Shown: positions 25,758-34,344 of the stretch, piece by piece
Layout: each line of letters starts with the position of its first letter
Numbering within the stretch: position 1 is the stretch's first letter
Origin: Acidobacteriota bacterium
Lineage (GTDB): Bacteria > Acidobacteriota > Terriglobia > Terriglobales > Acidobacteriaceae
Reading direction: 5' to 3'
DNA length: 64,000 bases
Assembly: GCA_023410055.1 (NCBI GenBank)
Contig: JAEYQK010000057.1
Location: forward strand, 1-64,000
Made by a program: the position numbers and the translations under genes
Notes under the pieces: model-generated
Database searches by the model: none
What the model was told of the DNA's origin: nothing
Seen by the model: only the letters and a program-made list of their open reading frames with translations

Positions 25758-27008
25758 TTATAGAGAGCTCATGTTCGCCAGGAATTCCGAGTTCGAACGC
25801 GTCTTGTTCAACTTGTCGATGAGCAATTCCATCGCTTCGACAGGTGACAAGGGGTTCAGCACCTTTCGCAGCACCCAGATGCGAGCCAGGTCTTCCTTCG
25901 GAATTAGCAGCTCTTCCTTACGGGTTCCGGAGCGCTGAATGTCGATGGCCGGGAACACTCGCTTGTCGACGAGCTTGCGGTCGAGAATGATTTCGCAGTT
26001 GCCGGTGCCCTTGAATTCTTCGAAGATCACGTCGTCCATGCGGGAGCCGGTGTCAACGAGGGCCGTGGCGATGATTGTCAGCGAGCCGCCCTCTTCGATA
26101 TTGCGGGCCGCACCGAAGAATCGCTTCGGGCGCTGCAGCGCGTTGGAATCGACACCGCCTGACAGCACTTTGCCGCTGGGCGGCACGATCGTGTTGTAGG
26201 CGCGTGCCAGACGCGTGATTGAGTCAAGCAGGATCACGACGTCGCGCTTGTGCTCGACAAGGCGCTTTGCCTTTTCGATCACCATCTCGGCGACTTGAAC
26301 GTGACGGGCAGCGGGTTCGTCGAATGTAGACGAGATCACTTCGCCCTTCACCGAACGCTGCATGTCCGTGACTTCTTCCGGGCGCTCGTCGATGAGCAGC
26401 ACGATCAGGACAACTTCAGGATGGTTGGTCGTGATGGAATTTGCGATGTTCTGCAACAGCATCGTTTTGCCGGTACGTGGCGGCGAAACGATCAGTCCGC
26501 GTTGACCTTTGCCGAGGGGTGTCAGGAGGTCCATGACGCGGGCGCTAGTATTCTCACGCACGGTTTCGAGCTTAAGCCGCTCTTGGGGATATAGCGGCGT
26601 GAGGTTGTCGAACAGGATCTTGTTGCGCGCTTCTTCCGGCGACTCGAAGTTAACGGCTTCGATCTTGACCAGCGCGAAGTACTTTTCGCCCTCGTGTGGC
26701 GGGCGGACCTGGCCGGAGATGGTATCGCCGGTCTTCAGGTCGAACTTGCGGATCTGCGACGGGGAGACGTAGATATCGTCCGGACCGGGCAGGTAGTTGT
26801 AGTCCGGCGAGCGGAGGAATCCGTAACCGTCGGGAAGAATTTCCAGGACCCCCTCGGCGAAAATGTGGCCTTCTTTTTCGCTCTGCGCCTGGAGGATTTT
26901 GAAGATGAGATCCTGCTTGCGCAGGCCGCTGGCGCCGGGAAGGTCGAGCGAGCGAGCTATACGGGTCAGCTCTTGTATATTCTTTTCTTTCAATTCTGCA
27001 ATCGTCAT
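25758..27008 (-). CDS. rho: Transcription termination factor Rho
   Basis: A hexameric RNA helicase that ends transcription of untranslated RNA. The 416 residues have an N-terminal helical Rho_N domain (IAELKEKNIQELTRIARSL). The OSB/cold-shock RNA-binding domain follows (GYGFLRSPDYNYLPGPDDIYVS), then the RecA-like ATPase with P-loop SPPRTGKT, Walker B VVILLDSITR and the GGVDSNALQRPKRFFGAAR segment. I chose the ATG at 27008 with AGGTGAAC upstream. A GTG two codons earlier is possible. No large N-terminal insertion is present. It lies downstream of rpoZ on the same strand. Confidence 0.97.
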   Translation of the reverse strand: MTIAELKEKNIQELTRIARSLDLPGASGLRKQDLIFKILQAQSEKEGHIFAEGVLEILPDGYGFLRSPDYNYLPGPDDIYVSPSQIRKFDLKTGDTISGQVRPPHEGEKYFALVKIEAVNFESPEEARNKILFDNLTPLYPQERLKLETVRENTSARVMDLLTPLGKGQRGLIVSPPRTGKTMLLQNIANSITTNHPEVVLIVLLIDERPEEVTDMQRSVKGEVISSTFDEPAARHVQVAEMVIEKAKRLVEHKRDVVILLDSITRLARAYNTIVPPSGKVLSGGVDSNALQRPKRFFGAARNIEEGGSLTIIATALVDTGSRMDDVIFEEFKGTGNCEIILDRKLVDKRVFPAIDIQRSGTRKEELLIPKEDLARIWVLRKVLNPLSPVEAMELLIDKLNKTRSNSEFLANMSSL

Positions 27009-27103
27009 GTTCACCTACGGGATTTTGTTCAAAGGAAGGTCGGAACCGAACGTCAGCGCAGATTCTCGGATTAACTTGGCAGGTGTTGGGGCAGGCCTAA
27101 GAA

Positions 27104-27319
27104 CTAGGCTGCCCGCCGCTGTGCCTCACTGAATACTTCCGGTTCTGCGAAGACTTGCTTCCTCTCGGAGCTTGCGATCCGGTCCAGGACGTCGTTCATC
27201 GTTTCCTGAATGCGCGTGTTCGGTTTATGGAACCGCCGGGTTGCTTTGGATGCAAGCTGGCAGAGCATATACCGATTCTGTAGTGTATGTAAAGCCTCGA
27301 ATACTAAATTGGAACGCAT
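27104..27319 (-). CDS. rpoZ: RNA polymerase omega subunit
   Basis: A 71-residue protein with the omega signature: FEALHTLQNRYMLCQLASKA, then TRRFHKPNTRIQET and a helical tail. Omega assists folding of beta-prime and assembly of RNA polymerase. Unlike the proteobacterial protein it has no N-terminal MARVT segment and starts MRSNLVFEAL, as in other acidobacterial forms (from memory). It lies 95 bp upstream of rho on the same strand, so two transcription-machinery genes are adjacent. The 280 bp upstream (27320-27599) hold no gene I can support. Confidence 0.85.
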   Translation of the reverse strand: MRSNLVFEALHTLQNRYMLCQLASKATRRFHKPNTRIQETMNDVLDRIASSERKQVFAEPEVFSEAQRRAA

Positions 27320-27599
27320 TAGTCTAGTTCCCCCTGGGGATGGGTTGCTGGGCCGAAATCAGCGCGCAACAAGAAACTGCCACCAATAGTCAACCCTGAT
27401 CCACTGCGATTTTGCTTGAGAATACCTTTTGAGACTGTGGCGTTGGTAAGCTTACAACAGCTGATAGATGCCTAATGGATACCCAAAGTTGCACCTTTTC
27501 AGCCTTCGCTAACCCGAAAGATACTTCCTTTCAAAAGCTTAGACGATCTCTCCTACAAAAGGCAAGCAAGTATCAAGGTGTCAGCCCAAAGGACTTGGG

Positions 27600-27845
27600 T
27601 TAATCACGCTCAATAAAGCTCACGGCAGAAATCTCGGTCGACATCCCTTTCGCGATCTTCTGAGCGGCTTCCACGGTCTCAGCGAAGCGATTTTCCTTCT
27701 TTGCCCGAGTTGCAGCAACATTGTCGTCATAAGCTGGCCCAAAGATCGGTCCTTTGTGAACATCTTTGGTTTTGTATTCCCAAACCTGGCGACCTGCTGC
27801 GATGTACTTCTTGGCCTGATCAGGCGTAACGGTCTCTAGAAACAT
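27600..27845 (-). CDS. Small protein of unknown function
   Basis: An 81-residue soluble, charged protein with no signal peptide or membrane segment. I do not recognise a family. It begins MFLETVTPDQAKKYIAAGRQ and has a Lys-rich middle (ATRAKKENRFAETVEAAQKI). The ATG at 27845 is preceded by GGGAGTGGGGG, a good ribosome site, which supports a real gene. It sits alone between comM and rpoZ on the minus strand. A short stem (CCCAA/TTGGG) just past its stop could help end transcription but has no T-run. Confidence 0.6.
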   Translation of the reverse strand: MFLETVTPDQAKKYIAAGRQVWEYKTKDVHKGPIFGPAYDDNVAATRAKKENRFAETVEAAQKIAKGMSTEISAVSFIERD

Positions 27846-27969
27846 CCCCCACTCCCTCGCTTGTCGTGGAAAGAATAAGGTAACGGCGCAAGCTGCTCCG
27901 GGTCAAGAAGAAATGCGCCGTCCATAATCTCCCCCTTTAATGTCAGTCACTTACAACCATCCTGCTCGG

Positions 27970-29520
27970 CTATGACCAGTAGGTTCTGTCCAAGGTCCTG
28001 TACTGGATGGCCTCGGCAATGTGCTTCGACTCGATCTCGGGCGCACCGTCAAGATCGGCAACAGTACGCGCAACCTTTAGTATGCGATCGTGGGCGCGGG
28101 CGCTTAGTCCCTGCTGGGTCATGGCGCGCTCCAACAGACGTTCACATTCGGTGGACAGCTCGCAATACGTCCGGATCTGACGCGAGCCCATTTGGGCGTT
28201 GCAGTAGATCCGTTCACCGGCGACCGCAAAGCGGTTCAGTTGGATATCACGAGCAGCGATGACTCGTTCACGGATGTTCTTTGAGGACTCAGGGGTTGAT
28301 CCGCCACCGCGGAGTTCTTTGTAGTTTACTGCCGGCACGTCGATGTGGATGTCTATTCGGTCGAGGAGCGGACCGGAGATCTTGGCGACGTAACGCTGAA
28401 TCATTGGCGGAGTGCAATGACACTCACGCGACTTGTCGTTGAAATAACCACAAGGACACGGATTCATCGCGGCAACCAGCATGAAGCGCGCTGGGAAAGT
28501 CAGCGACATGGCCGCACGGGCGATCGTCACGTGACCGTCTTCCAGGGGCTGACGCATAACTTCGAGTACATTGCGCGGGAATTCTGGCAACTCGTCCAGA
28601 AACAGCACGCCGTTGTGCGCGAGAGACACCTCACCGGGTCGTGGGACTACGCCTCCACCGATGAGGCCCGCGTCGGAAATGGTGTGATGTGGCGCACGGA
28701 AGGGGCGAACGCCAACGAGTCCCGCTCCGGCTTCGAGGACGCCAGCTACGGAGTGTATCTTGGTGGTCTCGAGCGCCTCTTCGAAGGTCAGCGGCGGGAG
28801 AATCGTGGGCATGCGCTTGGCGAGCATAGTCTTGCCGGAACCCGGAGGACCGATCATCAGCAGGTTATGTCCGCCGGCGCAGGCGACTTCGAGGGCGCGC
28901 TTGGCCGTGTGCTGGCCGCGAACTTCCTTGTAGTCGACCGTGAACTGTTGGGATTCGCTTAGGAGCGCATTGGGATCGACGGTTACGGGCGTGATGCCAT
29001 TCCCGGTGTTCAGTAACTTGATGACGTCCATGATGGAACGGACCGGATAGACATCGAGTCCGGTGACGACTGCGGCTTCCTTGGCGTTCTCTTCCGGGAC
29101 GATCAGCTTTGTGATCTTCTGGGCGCGGGCCTCAACGGCAATTGGCAGACCTCCGCGGACGGCACGAATGCCTCCGTCGAGCGAGAGTTCGCCGACCATG
29201 AGGTAATCAGTGACGTCCTGCTTGGCCAAACCGCCGTAAGCGCCGAGAATTCCCATCGCCATGGGAAGGTCGAAGCCGGAGCCTTCTTTCTTTATGTCGG
29301 CGGGAGCAAGGTTCACGCAAATGTGCGTCGGCGGAATGTCGTAGCCGCAATTGCGGAGCGCAGAGCGAACACGCTCTCGGCTCTCGCGCACAGCCGTATC
29401 GGGCAAGCCGACCATGACGAAGTGATCTTCAGTCTGCTTAATGCCGGAACAATCGACTTCGACGTCGATCACGTTGGCGTCGATGCCATACACTGCCGCG
29501 CTTAGCGTTTTGAAAAGCAT
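27970..29520 (-). CDS. comM: YifB/ComM-family Mg-chelatase-like ATPase
   Basis: An AAA+ protein of 516 residues. An N-terminal Lon-protease-like S5 fold (VDCSGIKQTEDHFVMVGLPD to VPEENAKEAA) is followed by the Mg-chelatase ATPase core. That core has Walker A (MIGPPGSGKTMLAKR), Walker B (LFLDELPEF) and the PCPCGYF motif. A C-terminal helical Mg_chelatase_C domain ends it. In Vibrio and Haemophilus, ComM is a branch-migration helicase that promotes integration of transformed DNA, so a role in natural competence is plausible but inferred. It stands alone on the minus strand. Confidence 0.93.
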   Translation of the reverse strand: MLFKTLSAAVYGIDANVIDVEVDCSGIKQTEDHFVMVGLPDTAVRESRERVRSALRNCGYDIPPTHICVNLAPADIKKEGSGFDLPMAMGILGAYGGLAKQDVTDYLMVGELSLDGGIRAVRGGLPIAVEARAQKITKLIVPEENAKEAAVVTGLDVYPVRSIMDVIKLLNTGNGITPVTVDPNALLSESQQFTVDYKEVRGQHTAKRALEVACAGGHNLLMIGPPGSGKTMLAKRMPTILPPLTFEEALETTKIHSVAGVLEAGAGLVGVRPFRAPHHTISDAGLIGGGVVPRPGEVSLAHNGVLFLDELPEFPRNVLEVMRQPLEDGHVTIARAAMSLTFPARFMLVAAMNPCPCGYFNDKSRECHCTPPMIQRYVAKISGPLLDRIDIHIDVPAVNYKELRGGGSTPESSKNIRERVIAARDIQLNRFAVAGERIYCNAQMGSRQIRTYCELSTECERLLERAMTQQGLSARAHDRILKVARTVADLDGAPEIESKHIAEAIQYRTLDRTYWS

Positions 29521-29992
29521 TATGGTCCTAAGTTGCAGGCGTTAGGAACGCAGTATAGGGCCGAGTGGATCAAGGCGAAGAAGTAGCGAAGTTTTGTTCG
29601 GGATTTGGAAAAGCGAGTTTCCTGAACCGCGTGTTCCGGGCGAAGATTTGTGGGCATACCTCCGAACTGAACCGGAGTTCAAGGAGTGGGAGCTTCGTTA
29701 CAGGAACGAATATGTTTACCGTCCAGCCACTCCCTCCCCTCCCCCCACCTAATCTGCGCGACTGATGATCTAAAGGAGTTAGCGGCGTGATTGACTGCGA
29801 TATTCAGCCTATGTTCCCAATCCCCTGCTTCAGAGTAGTTGCGCAAATGATACATAGTCGCGGTGCATTGCAGCTGGCCCATTTGGTTCGACCGACCGTA
29901 CGAGGAAATAGTAATCCAAGTTTGGAGAAGCCAAACGAGGGCCTTGGAAAGTTTCCGTTTTTGTAACATCTGTTCTTTTCCTGTTCCCTGGA
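29521..29992. other. 472-bp non-coding stretch
   Basis: I see no supportable gene here. A 97-codon frame on the minus strand (29679-29969) lacks a ribosome site and has no recognisable fold. The only notable feature is a strand-asymmetric pyrimidine tract at 29728-29749 (purine/G-rich on the minus strand). The promoter of comM should lie near 29521-29600. Confidence 0.5.
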
Positions 29993-31135
29993 TCAGCGAA
30001 TGGAAGCAATCGCGGGACCCTCGAAGGTCAGCGCGCCGGTCGTGGAGTCTATCGCAAAGAGGAAGAACCCGTTTCCGGCGGTTGCATAAAGGAACCTGCC
30101 AGAAACGTCGATACCTCGAATTGTGAGTGATTGGTCTTGAACGCCGACCTGCGAGATCGATTTGATCTGCCCGGTCGATCTGTCAACGCGCAAACTGTAC
30201 AGGTCGTTTGAATCGCCTGATGTACTCACAAACAAAAAGTCGCCCGACGGACTTGTGGCCAGCGAGATTCCTCCGTTGCCCACTTGAAAGGGCGATCCCG
30301 GAACTTTTGAGAGCGTCCCATCAGATTGAATGCGGAAGATTTCCAGATTCGGCCCTGGTGCATCGTTAAGCACATAAAGGAACTGCCCAGTTGGATCGAC
30401 CGCGTCTGCCGCAGGAAACTCCCCCGAGATGCTGAACGGGGAACCCGGGAGCGGGAGCGGCGCACCAGTGGTCTGGTCCAATCGATAGGCATAGACCCGA
30501 AAGCCAAAGTCGCTGACCGAGTAAAGAAAGGGCATGGTCGGGTGCGCAAACAATTCTCCGCCGAGCAAGATTGGAAACGGGGAGCCGTTGATTTCAGTTA
30601 GGGTGCCGTTTGCCTGGTCGATTGCAAAAACGTGTCCTCCTCTGCTGTCACCGTAGGTATACAAGAAGTGGCCTGATTGATCGACGGCCAGAGACCCTGG
30701 ATCGGGTCTGATCGGAAGATTCGACTGCACCAGGGACAAAATGCCTGTCGAGAGATCTCTTTTGAATATCGAGATACTGGGATCTCCCTCTTGCTGGCCG
30801 TGTGGATAGGACGGCACATTTCCGACGAACAGAAAACCTCCAGCAGGGTCCTCCACCACAGTCTGCGCCATGCTGTTTCCAAACGTGGAACATGGCGAGC
30901 CTGACAACGGCGTCAGTAAGCCGGTGGACGAGTTGATCGCAAACCCAGCGATGCTCGAAGTACTCGATGGCAAATAAAGATATTGAGCTTGGGGCTGGAT
31001 GCTTGGCAATCCTGAACGATCGCTAGACGTGCCAGCTGGCTCTGTGCTGTGACCGAATCCGGAACAACCGTTCAAAAACAGCAAACCGAGGAGGAAGGCG
31101 ACTGACAGAGAGAGATGTGTCTCAATACGGCCCAC
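29993..31135 (-). CDS. Lactonase-like beta-propeller lipoprotein
   Basis: A 380-residue secreted lipoprotein. The signal peptide (LSLSVAFLLGLLFLNGC) ends in a lipobox, with Cys at about residue 24. The mature part is a seven-bladed beta-propeller of the 6-phosphogluconolactonase/YncE type. Blade repeats read GLLTPLSGSPC, GTLTEINGSPF, GAPLPLPGSPF and GTLSKVPGSPF, each followed by a DPTGQFLYV-type strand. Many acidobacteria carry large paralogous sets of this family, and an enzymatic lactonase role is unlikely for the lipoprotein members. The 63-codon CxxC gene ends 9 bp upstream on the same strand and may be co-transcribed. Confidence 0.85.
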   Translation of the reverse strand: MGRIETHLSLSVAFLLGLLFLNGCSGFGHSTEPAGTSSDRSGLPSIQPQAQYLYLPSSTSSIAGFAINSSTGLLTPLSGSPCSTFGNSMAQTVVEDPAGGFLFVGNVPSYPHGQQEGDPSISIFKRDLSTGILSLVQSNLPIRPDPGSLAVDQSGHFLYTYGDSRGGHVFAIDQANGTLTEINGSPFPILLGGELFAHPTMPFLYSVSDFGFRVYAYRLDQTTGAPLPLPGSPFSISGEFPAADAVDPTGQFLYVLNDAPGPNLEIFRIQSDGTLSKVPGSPFQVGNGGISLATSPSGDFLFVSTSGDSNDLYSLRVDRSTGQIKSISQVGVQDQSLTIRGIDVSGRFLYATAGNGFFLFAIDSTTGALTFEGPAIASIR

Positions 31136-31144
31136 GACAACCGC

Positions 31145-31336
31145 CTAAAAGCCAGGTGATGGGGCATGAGATGTTTGCTGGACAAGCTGGGTTGGAACAA
31201 AGCTGAGATCGTTACCGGATGACGTATGAGGTGATATGCAGGGTATGTCATTCGTCGGGTTGACGAGTCCGCAGCGGCCGCAGATGCATGCGCCGTCTTC
31301 TTCGCGGAGCATGGGCTGGTGATGAAGGAGTTTCAT
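31145..31336 (-). CDS. Small CxxC protein, copy 1
   Basis: A 63-residue protein whose first 35 residues match a second copy at 34345-34500. The shared core has MxLLHHQPMLREEDG, then a CxxCG motif (ICGRCG), NPTND and a third Cys in PCI. The arrangement suggests half a zinc ribbon that could complete its site by dimerising. Between copies several third-base differences are silent (in N, P, H, Q and L codons), which supports selection at protein level. An AAAGG lies shortly before the ATG at 31336. The C-terminal 25 residues differ from copy 2. I do not recognise a named family. Confidence 0.65.
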   Translation of the reverse strand: MKLLHHQPMLREEDGACICGRCGLVNPTNDIPCISPHTSSGNDLSFVPTQLVQQTSHAPSPGF

Positions 31337-31410
31337 GGAGCCTTTGACTTTTGGAGACAGCGTGACACAGGGGAGGGTGCCAGGGTGAGCGGAGGCAGGT
31401 GTGGTGATTA

Positions 31411-31446
31411 TAGAGATTCCTCCTCCCTCCGGTCGTCGGAATGACA
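31411..31446. repeat. Interspersed repeat TAGNGATTCCTC...GGAATGACA, copy 1
   Basis: A 36-bp element with outer arms ATTCC and GGAAT. Further copies are at 34583-34618, 42482-42529 and 48217-48252. This copy lies upstream of small CxxC gene copy 1 at the same relative place as in copy 2. Confidence 0.7.
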
Positions 31447-31490
31447 AGGCGCACAGGGCCTTCGTTCCAGCCGACGAAGGCACCGACGGT

Positions 31491-31562
31491 ATTCATCTTC
31501 AGGATGGCTTCATCTTCACCTTCCGGCCGGCTTCATCTTCAGGATGCTTCATCTTCAGGATG
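31491..31562. repeat. Imperfect tandem repeat of CTTCATCTTCAGGATG
   Basis: Two perfect 16-bp units lie at 31531-31546 and 31547-31562. Diverged copies sit just before, at 31491-31506 and near 31508-31517. The array lies in the 367-bp region 31337-31703 that separates divergent genes. That region also holds the interspersed repeat at 31411 but no gene I can support. Confidence 0.65.
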
Positions 31563-31703
31563 GCTTCCTGGGTCTCGTGTGCAATGAATTGCCTAGTTGT
31601 GCGCCGAAACACCTTATACGAGGAAATACTATTCAAAACAGCGACTCACCTGCGCTATTCTGACAGCGCGCCCCGTCTGAGTACTCTCAATCAAGGAGAA
31701 GAT

Positions 31704-32111
31704 ATGTTCGCTTTTTTGGCGAAGACCGCCAAGTTCGCCGTTGTGTTTACGTTGGTTGCGACGTTCCTGGTGCCACAAGACGTTCTTGCGCAGAACCACG
31801 TTGTCAATTCGAAGGAACTCCAGCAGCAGGCAGTCGCAGCATCGCAGGAGCGGCAGGCAAAGGTCGACCGGGTACAGAAGTTCTTTAGTACGGAAATGGC
31901 GCAGAAGGCGCTCAAGAGCGCCAAGATCGACCAACAGCAGGTAAAGACCGCCGTATCGCAGCTGAGCGATGAGGAACTGGAGAACATCGCTGCCAAAACC
32001 GATAAGGCGCAGCAGGACTTCGCCGCTGGCTCACTCACCAATCAGCAGATCACCTACATTCTGATCGCATTGGCGACCGCTGTGATCGTCATCCTGATCG
32101 TAAAAGCATAA
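31704..32111 (+). CDS. PA2779-family protein
   Basis: A 135-residue protein with an N-terminal signal peptide (FAVVFTLVATFLVPQDVLAQ), a long Gln/Glu/Lys-rich helical middle, and a C-terminal membrane anchor (ITYILIALATAVIVILIVKA). The pattern matches the PA2779 family, whose genes usually sit beside a PA2778-type cysteine peptidase, as here. The ATG at 31704 has a clear AAGGAGAAG. A longer frame from 31401 is ruled out by that site and by the signal peptide. The gene is 6 bp ahead of the peptidase and begins a three-gene secreted cassette. The function of the family is not known to me. Confidence 0.82.
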   Translation: MFAFLAKTAKFAVVFTLVATFLVPQDVLAQNHVVNSKELQQQAVAASQERQAKVDRVQKFFSTEMAQKALKSAKIDQQQVKTAVSQLSDEELENIAAKTDKAQQDFAAGSLTNQQITYILIALATAVIVILIVKA

Positions 32112-32117
32112 TCACTC

Positions 32118-32663
32118 GTGATTCGACGGACCGCAGTTCTGGTATCGCTTGCGATTTGGCTCGCCGCACTGGCCGTGGCGAGCCATGCGGCGGTCGTCTG
32201 GCTTGACGTTCCTTTCGTGAAACAGGAGAAGAATGCCTGCGGCGCTGCCTCCATTTCGATGGTGATGCGGTACTGGGCGCAGCAACAAGGCAAGACTGCC
32301 GGACAGGAAGCGGATGCTCCGACCATTTTCCGGCAACTGTATTCGGAGAAAGCGCACGGAATCTTCGCCAGCGACTTGCAGCGGTACCTGGAGGAACACG
32401 ATTTCCGTGTCTTCGCCTTTCACGGCGCGTGGGACGACCTGAGTCAACATATCGCGAAGGGCCGACCGCTGATTGTCTCGCTGGCTGAATCTGGGCGGAA
32501 TGGCCCACTTCACTACGTCGTCGTGGTGGGACTCGACGGCAACGAGCAACTGGTGATGGTGAACGATCCAGCAAACAGAAAGCTGCTTAAAATGCACTGG
32601 CGAGAGTTCGAACATGGCTGGTCATTGACCGAGCACTGGACGTTGCTGGCACTCCCCCGCTGA
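32118..32663 (+). CDS. PA2778-family C39-like cysteine peptidase
   Basis: A 181-residue exported papain-like peptidase related to the C39 bacteriocin-processing fold. After a signal peptide (VLVSLAIWLAALAVASHA) comes VPFVKQEKNACGAAS with the catalytic Cys41. His132 lies in PLHYVVVVG, and NDP near residue 155 supplies the third site residue. The GTG at 32118 is the best start. The gene lies 6 bp behind the PA2779-type gene and just ahead of a TPR/barrel gene. The context suggests processing or tethering of envelope proteins, but the substrate is unknown. Confidence 0.85.
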   Translation: MIRRTAVLVSLAIWLAALAVASHAAVVWLDVPFVKQEKNACGAASISMVMRYWAQQQGKTAGQEADAPTIFRQLYSEKAHGIFASDLQRYLEEHDFRVFAFHGAWDDLSQHIAKGRPLIVSLAESGRNGPLHYVVVVGLDGNEQLVMVNDPANRKLLKMHWREFEHGWSLTEHWTLLALPR

Positions 32664-32672
32664 GGATTCAGT

Positions 32673-34328
32673 ATTAGAACTCTGATCGCCATCCTGATTC
32701 TATTGCCGTCGCTGCATGTTGCCGCGCAGGAGACCAGCCATATCGGCATACAAGGCGCTTGCGCGCAAACGGGAGCTGTTTCGGTCCGGAGTGCTGATGC
32801 AGATTACGACTGCGGCATGGCACTGGCTTCGTCAGGTCAGCCGATAGAGGCCGTCGCGAGTTTCGAGGCTGGGCTGAGAAAAGCTCCGCGGGATAAGCGG
32901 TTTCCGATCGAGTTGGCCGGACTGGCCTTCCGTGCTAAAGATCCTGAGCGAGCCAAACACCTTCTTCATCAAGCGCTGCACATCGACGCTAGCGACACGT
33001 ACGCGAACGACTTTCTGGCGACTCTTTATTTTTTGGACGGCAACATCGAAGCCGCGCTGAAATACTGGAACCGCACAGGCAAGCCGATTGTCCAGACTGT
33101 GACAAGCGAGCCGACCCCACAGCTTGATCGGGTACTGCTGGACCGCGCGTTCACGTTCGCACCCGGTTCCCCACTAACGCTACGTCAGCTCAGGGAGACT
33201 GAACAGCGAATCCAATCCTTGCACATCTATCCGAGCTATCGCTTCGAGATAGTGGCGCGTTCCGACGAGAAGATCGACGTGGTATTTCGCAATACGGAGA
33301 GGAACGGCTGGGGAAATTCGAAACTGAAGAAGTTGATAAACCTGTTCGGGAGCTTGCCTTTTCAGACGATCACTCCGGAGGCGTTCAATATTCGCGGTGC
33401 TGGGGCGAACTTCACATCTTTGTACCGTTTCGACGCGCAGAAGAGACGATTGTTTTCCTCCTTCTCAGCCCCGCTACAGGGGAATCCGAAGTGGCGGTAT
33501 GGCGTGAGCGTTGATCTTCGGAAAGAGAACTGGAACCTGACGTACCCGATTGATCTGAGCGGTGGGCGCAATTTCACGCTGGATAAGCTGGAAACGACAG
33601 CGCAGATCGGGGCTGTAGTCTCGCCTAATTGGCGCTGGACGAGTGCAGTGTCGGTGGCAAACCGCCGCTACTCGAACGTCAGCGTGGAACCCGGCACAGT
33701 CGATGCGGCCTTTGCTCGAGACTTCCTGCAGGGCGGGGCCACAGTGAAGTACGCGACACAACTGGAAGGGGCAGTAATCCGTATTCCGGAAAAGAGATTC
33801 TCGGCTACCGCAGTGGGCCGCATGGAATTTGGCAAGTGGTGGTCGCGTCCGGCGCAGTCGTTTGCGAAGGTTCAAGGGAGGCTTCGTGCACAGTGGACGC
33901 CGCGAGCGAAAGGCGATGACTACGCCCTCACTGGACAATTCAGTGCGGGGAAGATATTCGGAACGGTGCCGCTGGACGAGTTGAGCACAATGGGAATGGA
34001 CGGCGAAAGCGATCTGTGGCTACGGGGGCACGCCGTTGTTCATGACGGCAAGAAGGGATTCGCTCCCATGGGACGCAAGTACGTCCTCTTTAATAGCGAG
34101 TGGGACAAGAACGTCTACAGTGGCACGCTGTTCAGTGTGAAGCTCGGTCCGTTTCTGGATAGCGGGCGCATCTCCGACCCGTCCGCGATCCTCGGATCAC
34201 GGCAATGGCTGGTTGACAGCGGAGTCCAAATCAAAGTGCGCGTCCTCGGCGCCGTCGGAATCACCCTCAGTTACGGTTACGGACTCGTCGATGGCGAGCA
34301 TGCATTCCACGCGTCTGCGCTGAGGTAA
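32673..34328 (+). CDS. Exported TPR and outer-membrane barrel-like protein
   Basis: The protein has a signal peptide, then TPR-like helices (residues about 40-150: DCGMALASSGQPIEAVASFEAG, then AKHLLHQALHIDASDTYAND). A 350-residue beta-rich C-terminus resembles an outer-membrane barrel, ending in ITLSYGYGLVDGEHAFHASALR. The first ATG/GTG/TTG-type codon (TTG, 32703) falls inside the signal peptide. The full signal RTLIAILILLPSLHVAAQ starts at an ATT at 32673, 6 nt after GAGGA, so ATT may be the true start. From there it has 551 residues. It follows the peptidase by 9 bp and completes the cassette. Confidence 0.78.
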   Translation: MRTLIAILILLPSLHVAAQETSHIGIQGACAQTGAVSVRSADADYDCGMALASSGQPIEAVASFEAGLRKAPRDKRFPIELAGLAFRAKDPERAKHLLHQALHIDASDTYANDFLATLYFLDGNIEAALKYWNRTGKPIVQTVTSEPTPQLDRVLLDRAFTFAPGSPLTLRQLRETEQRIQSLHIYPSYRFEIVARSDEKIDVVFRNTERNGWGNSKLKKLINLFGSLPFQTITPEAFNIRGAGANFTSLYRFDAQKRRLFSSFSAPLQGNPKWRYGVSVDLRKENWNLTYPIDLSGGRNFTLDKLETTAQIGAVVSPNWRWTSAVSVANRRYSNVSVEPGTVDAAFARDFLQGGATVKYATQLEGAVIRIPEKRFSATAVGRMEFGKWWSRPAQSFAKVQGRLRAQWTPRAKGDDYALTGQFSAGKIFGTVPLDELSTMGMDGESDLWLRGHAVVHDGKKGFAPMGRKYVLFNSEWDKNVYSGTLFSVKLGPFLDSGRISDPSAILGSRQWLVDSGVQIKVRVLGAVGITLSYGYGLVDGEHAFHASALR

Positions 34329-34344
34329 TAACTCGGCCCACCTG

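Noticed and set aside
29728..29749. G-quadruplex on the minus strand
   Set aside because: The G-runs are unequal and only three reach length three, so a stable four-stranded fold is doubtful.
29679..29969. 97-codon minus-strand frame after the beta-propeller gene
   Set aside because: No ribosome site, no recognisable domain, and it crosses a simple pyrimidine tract. Kept as non-coding.
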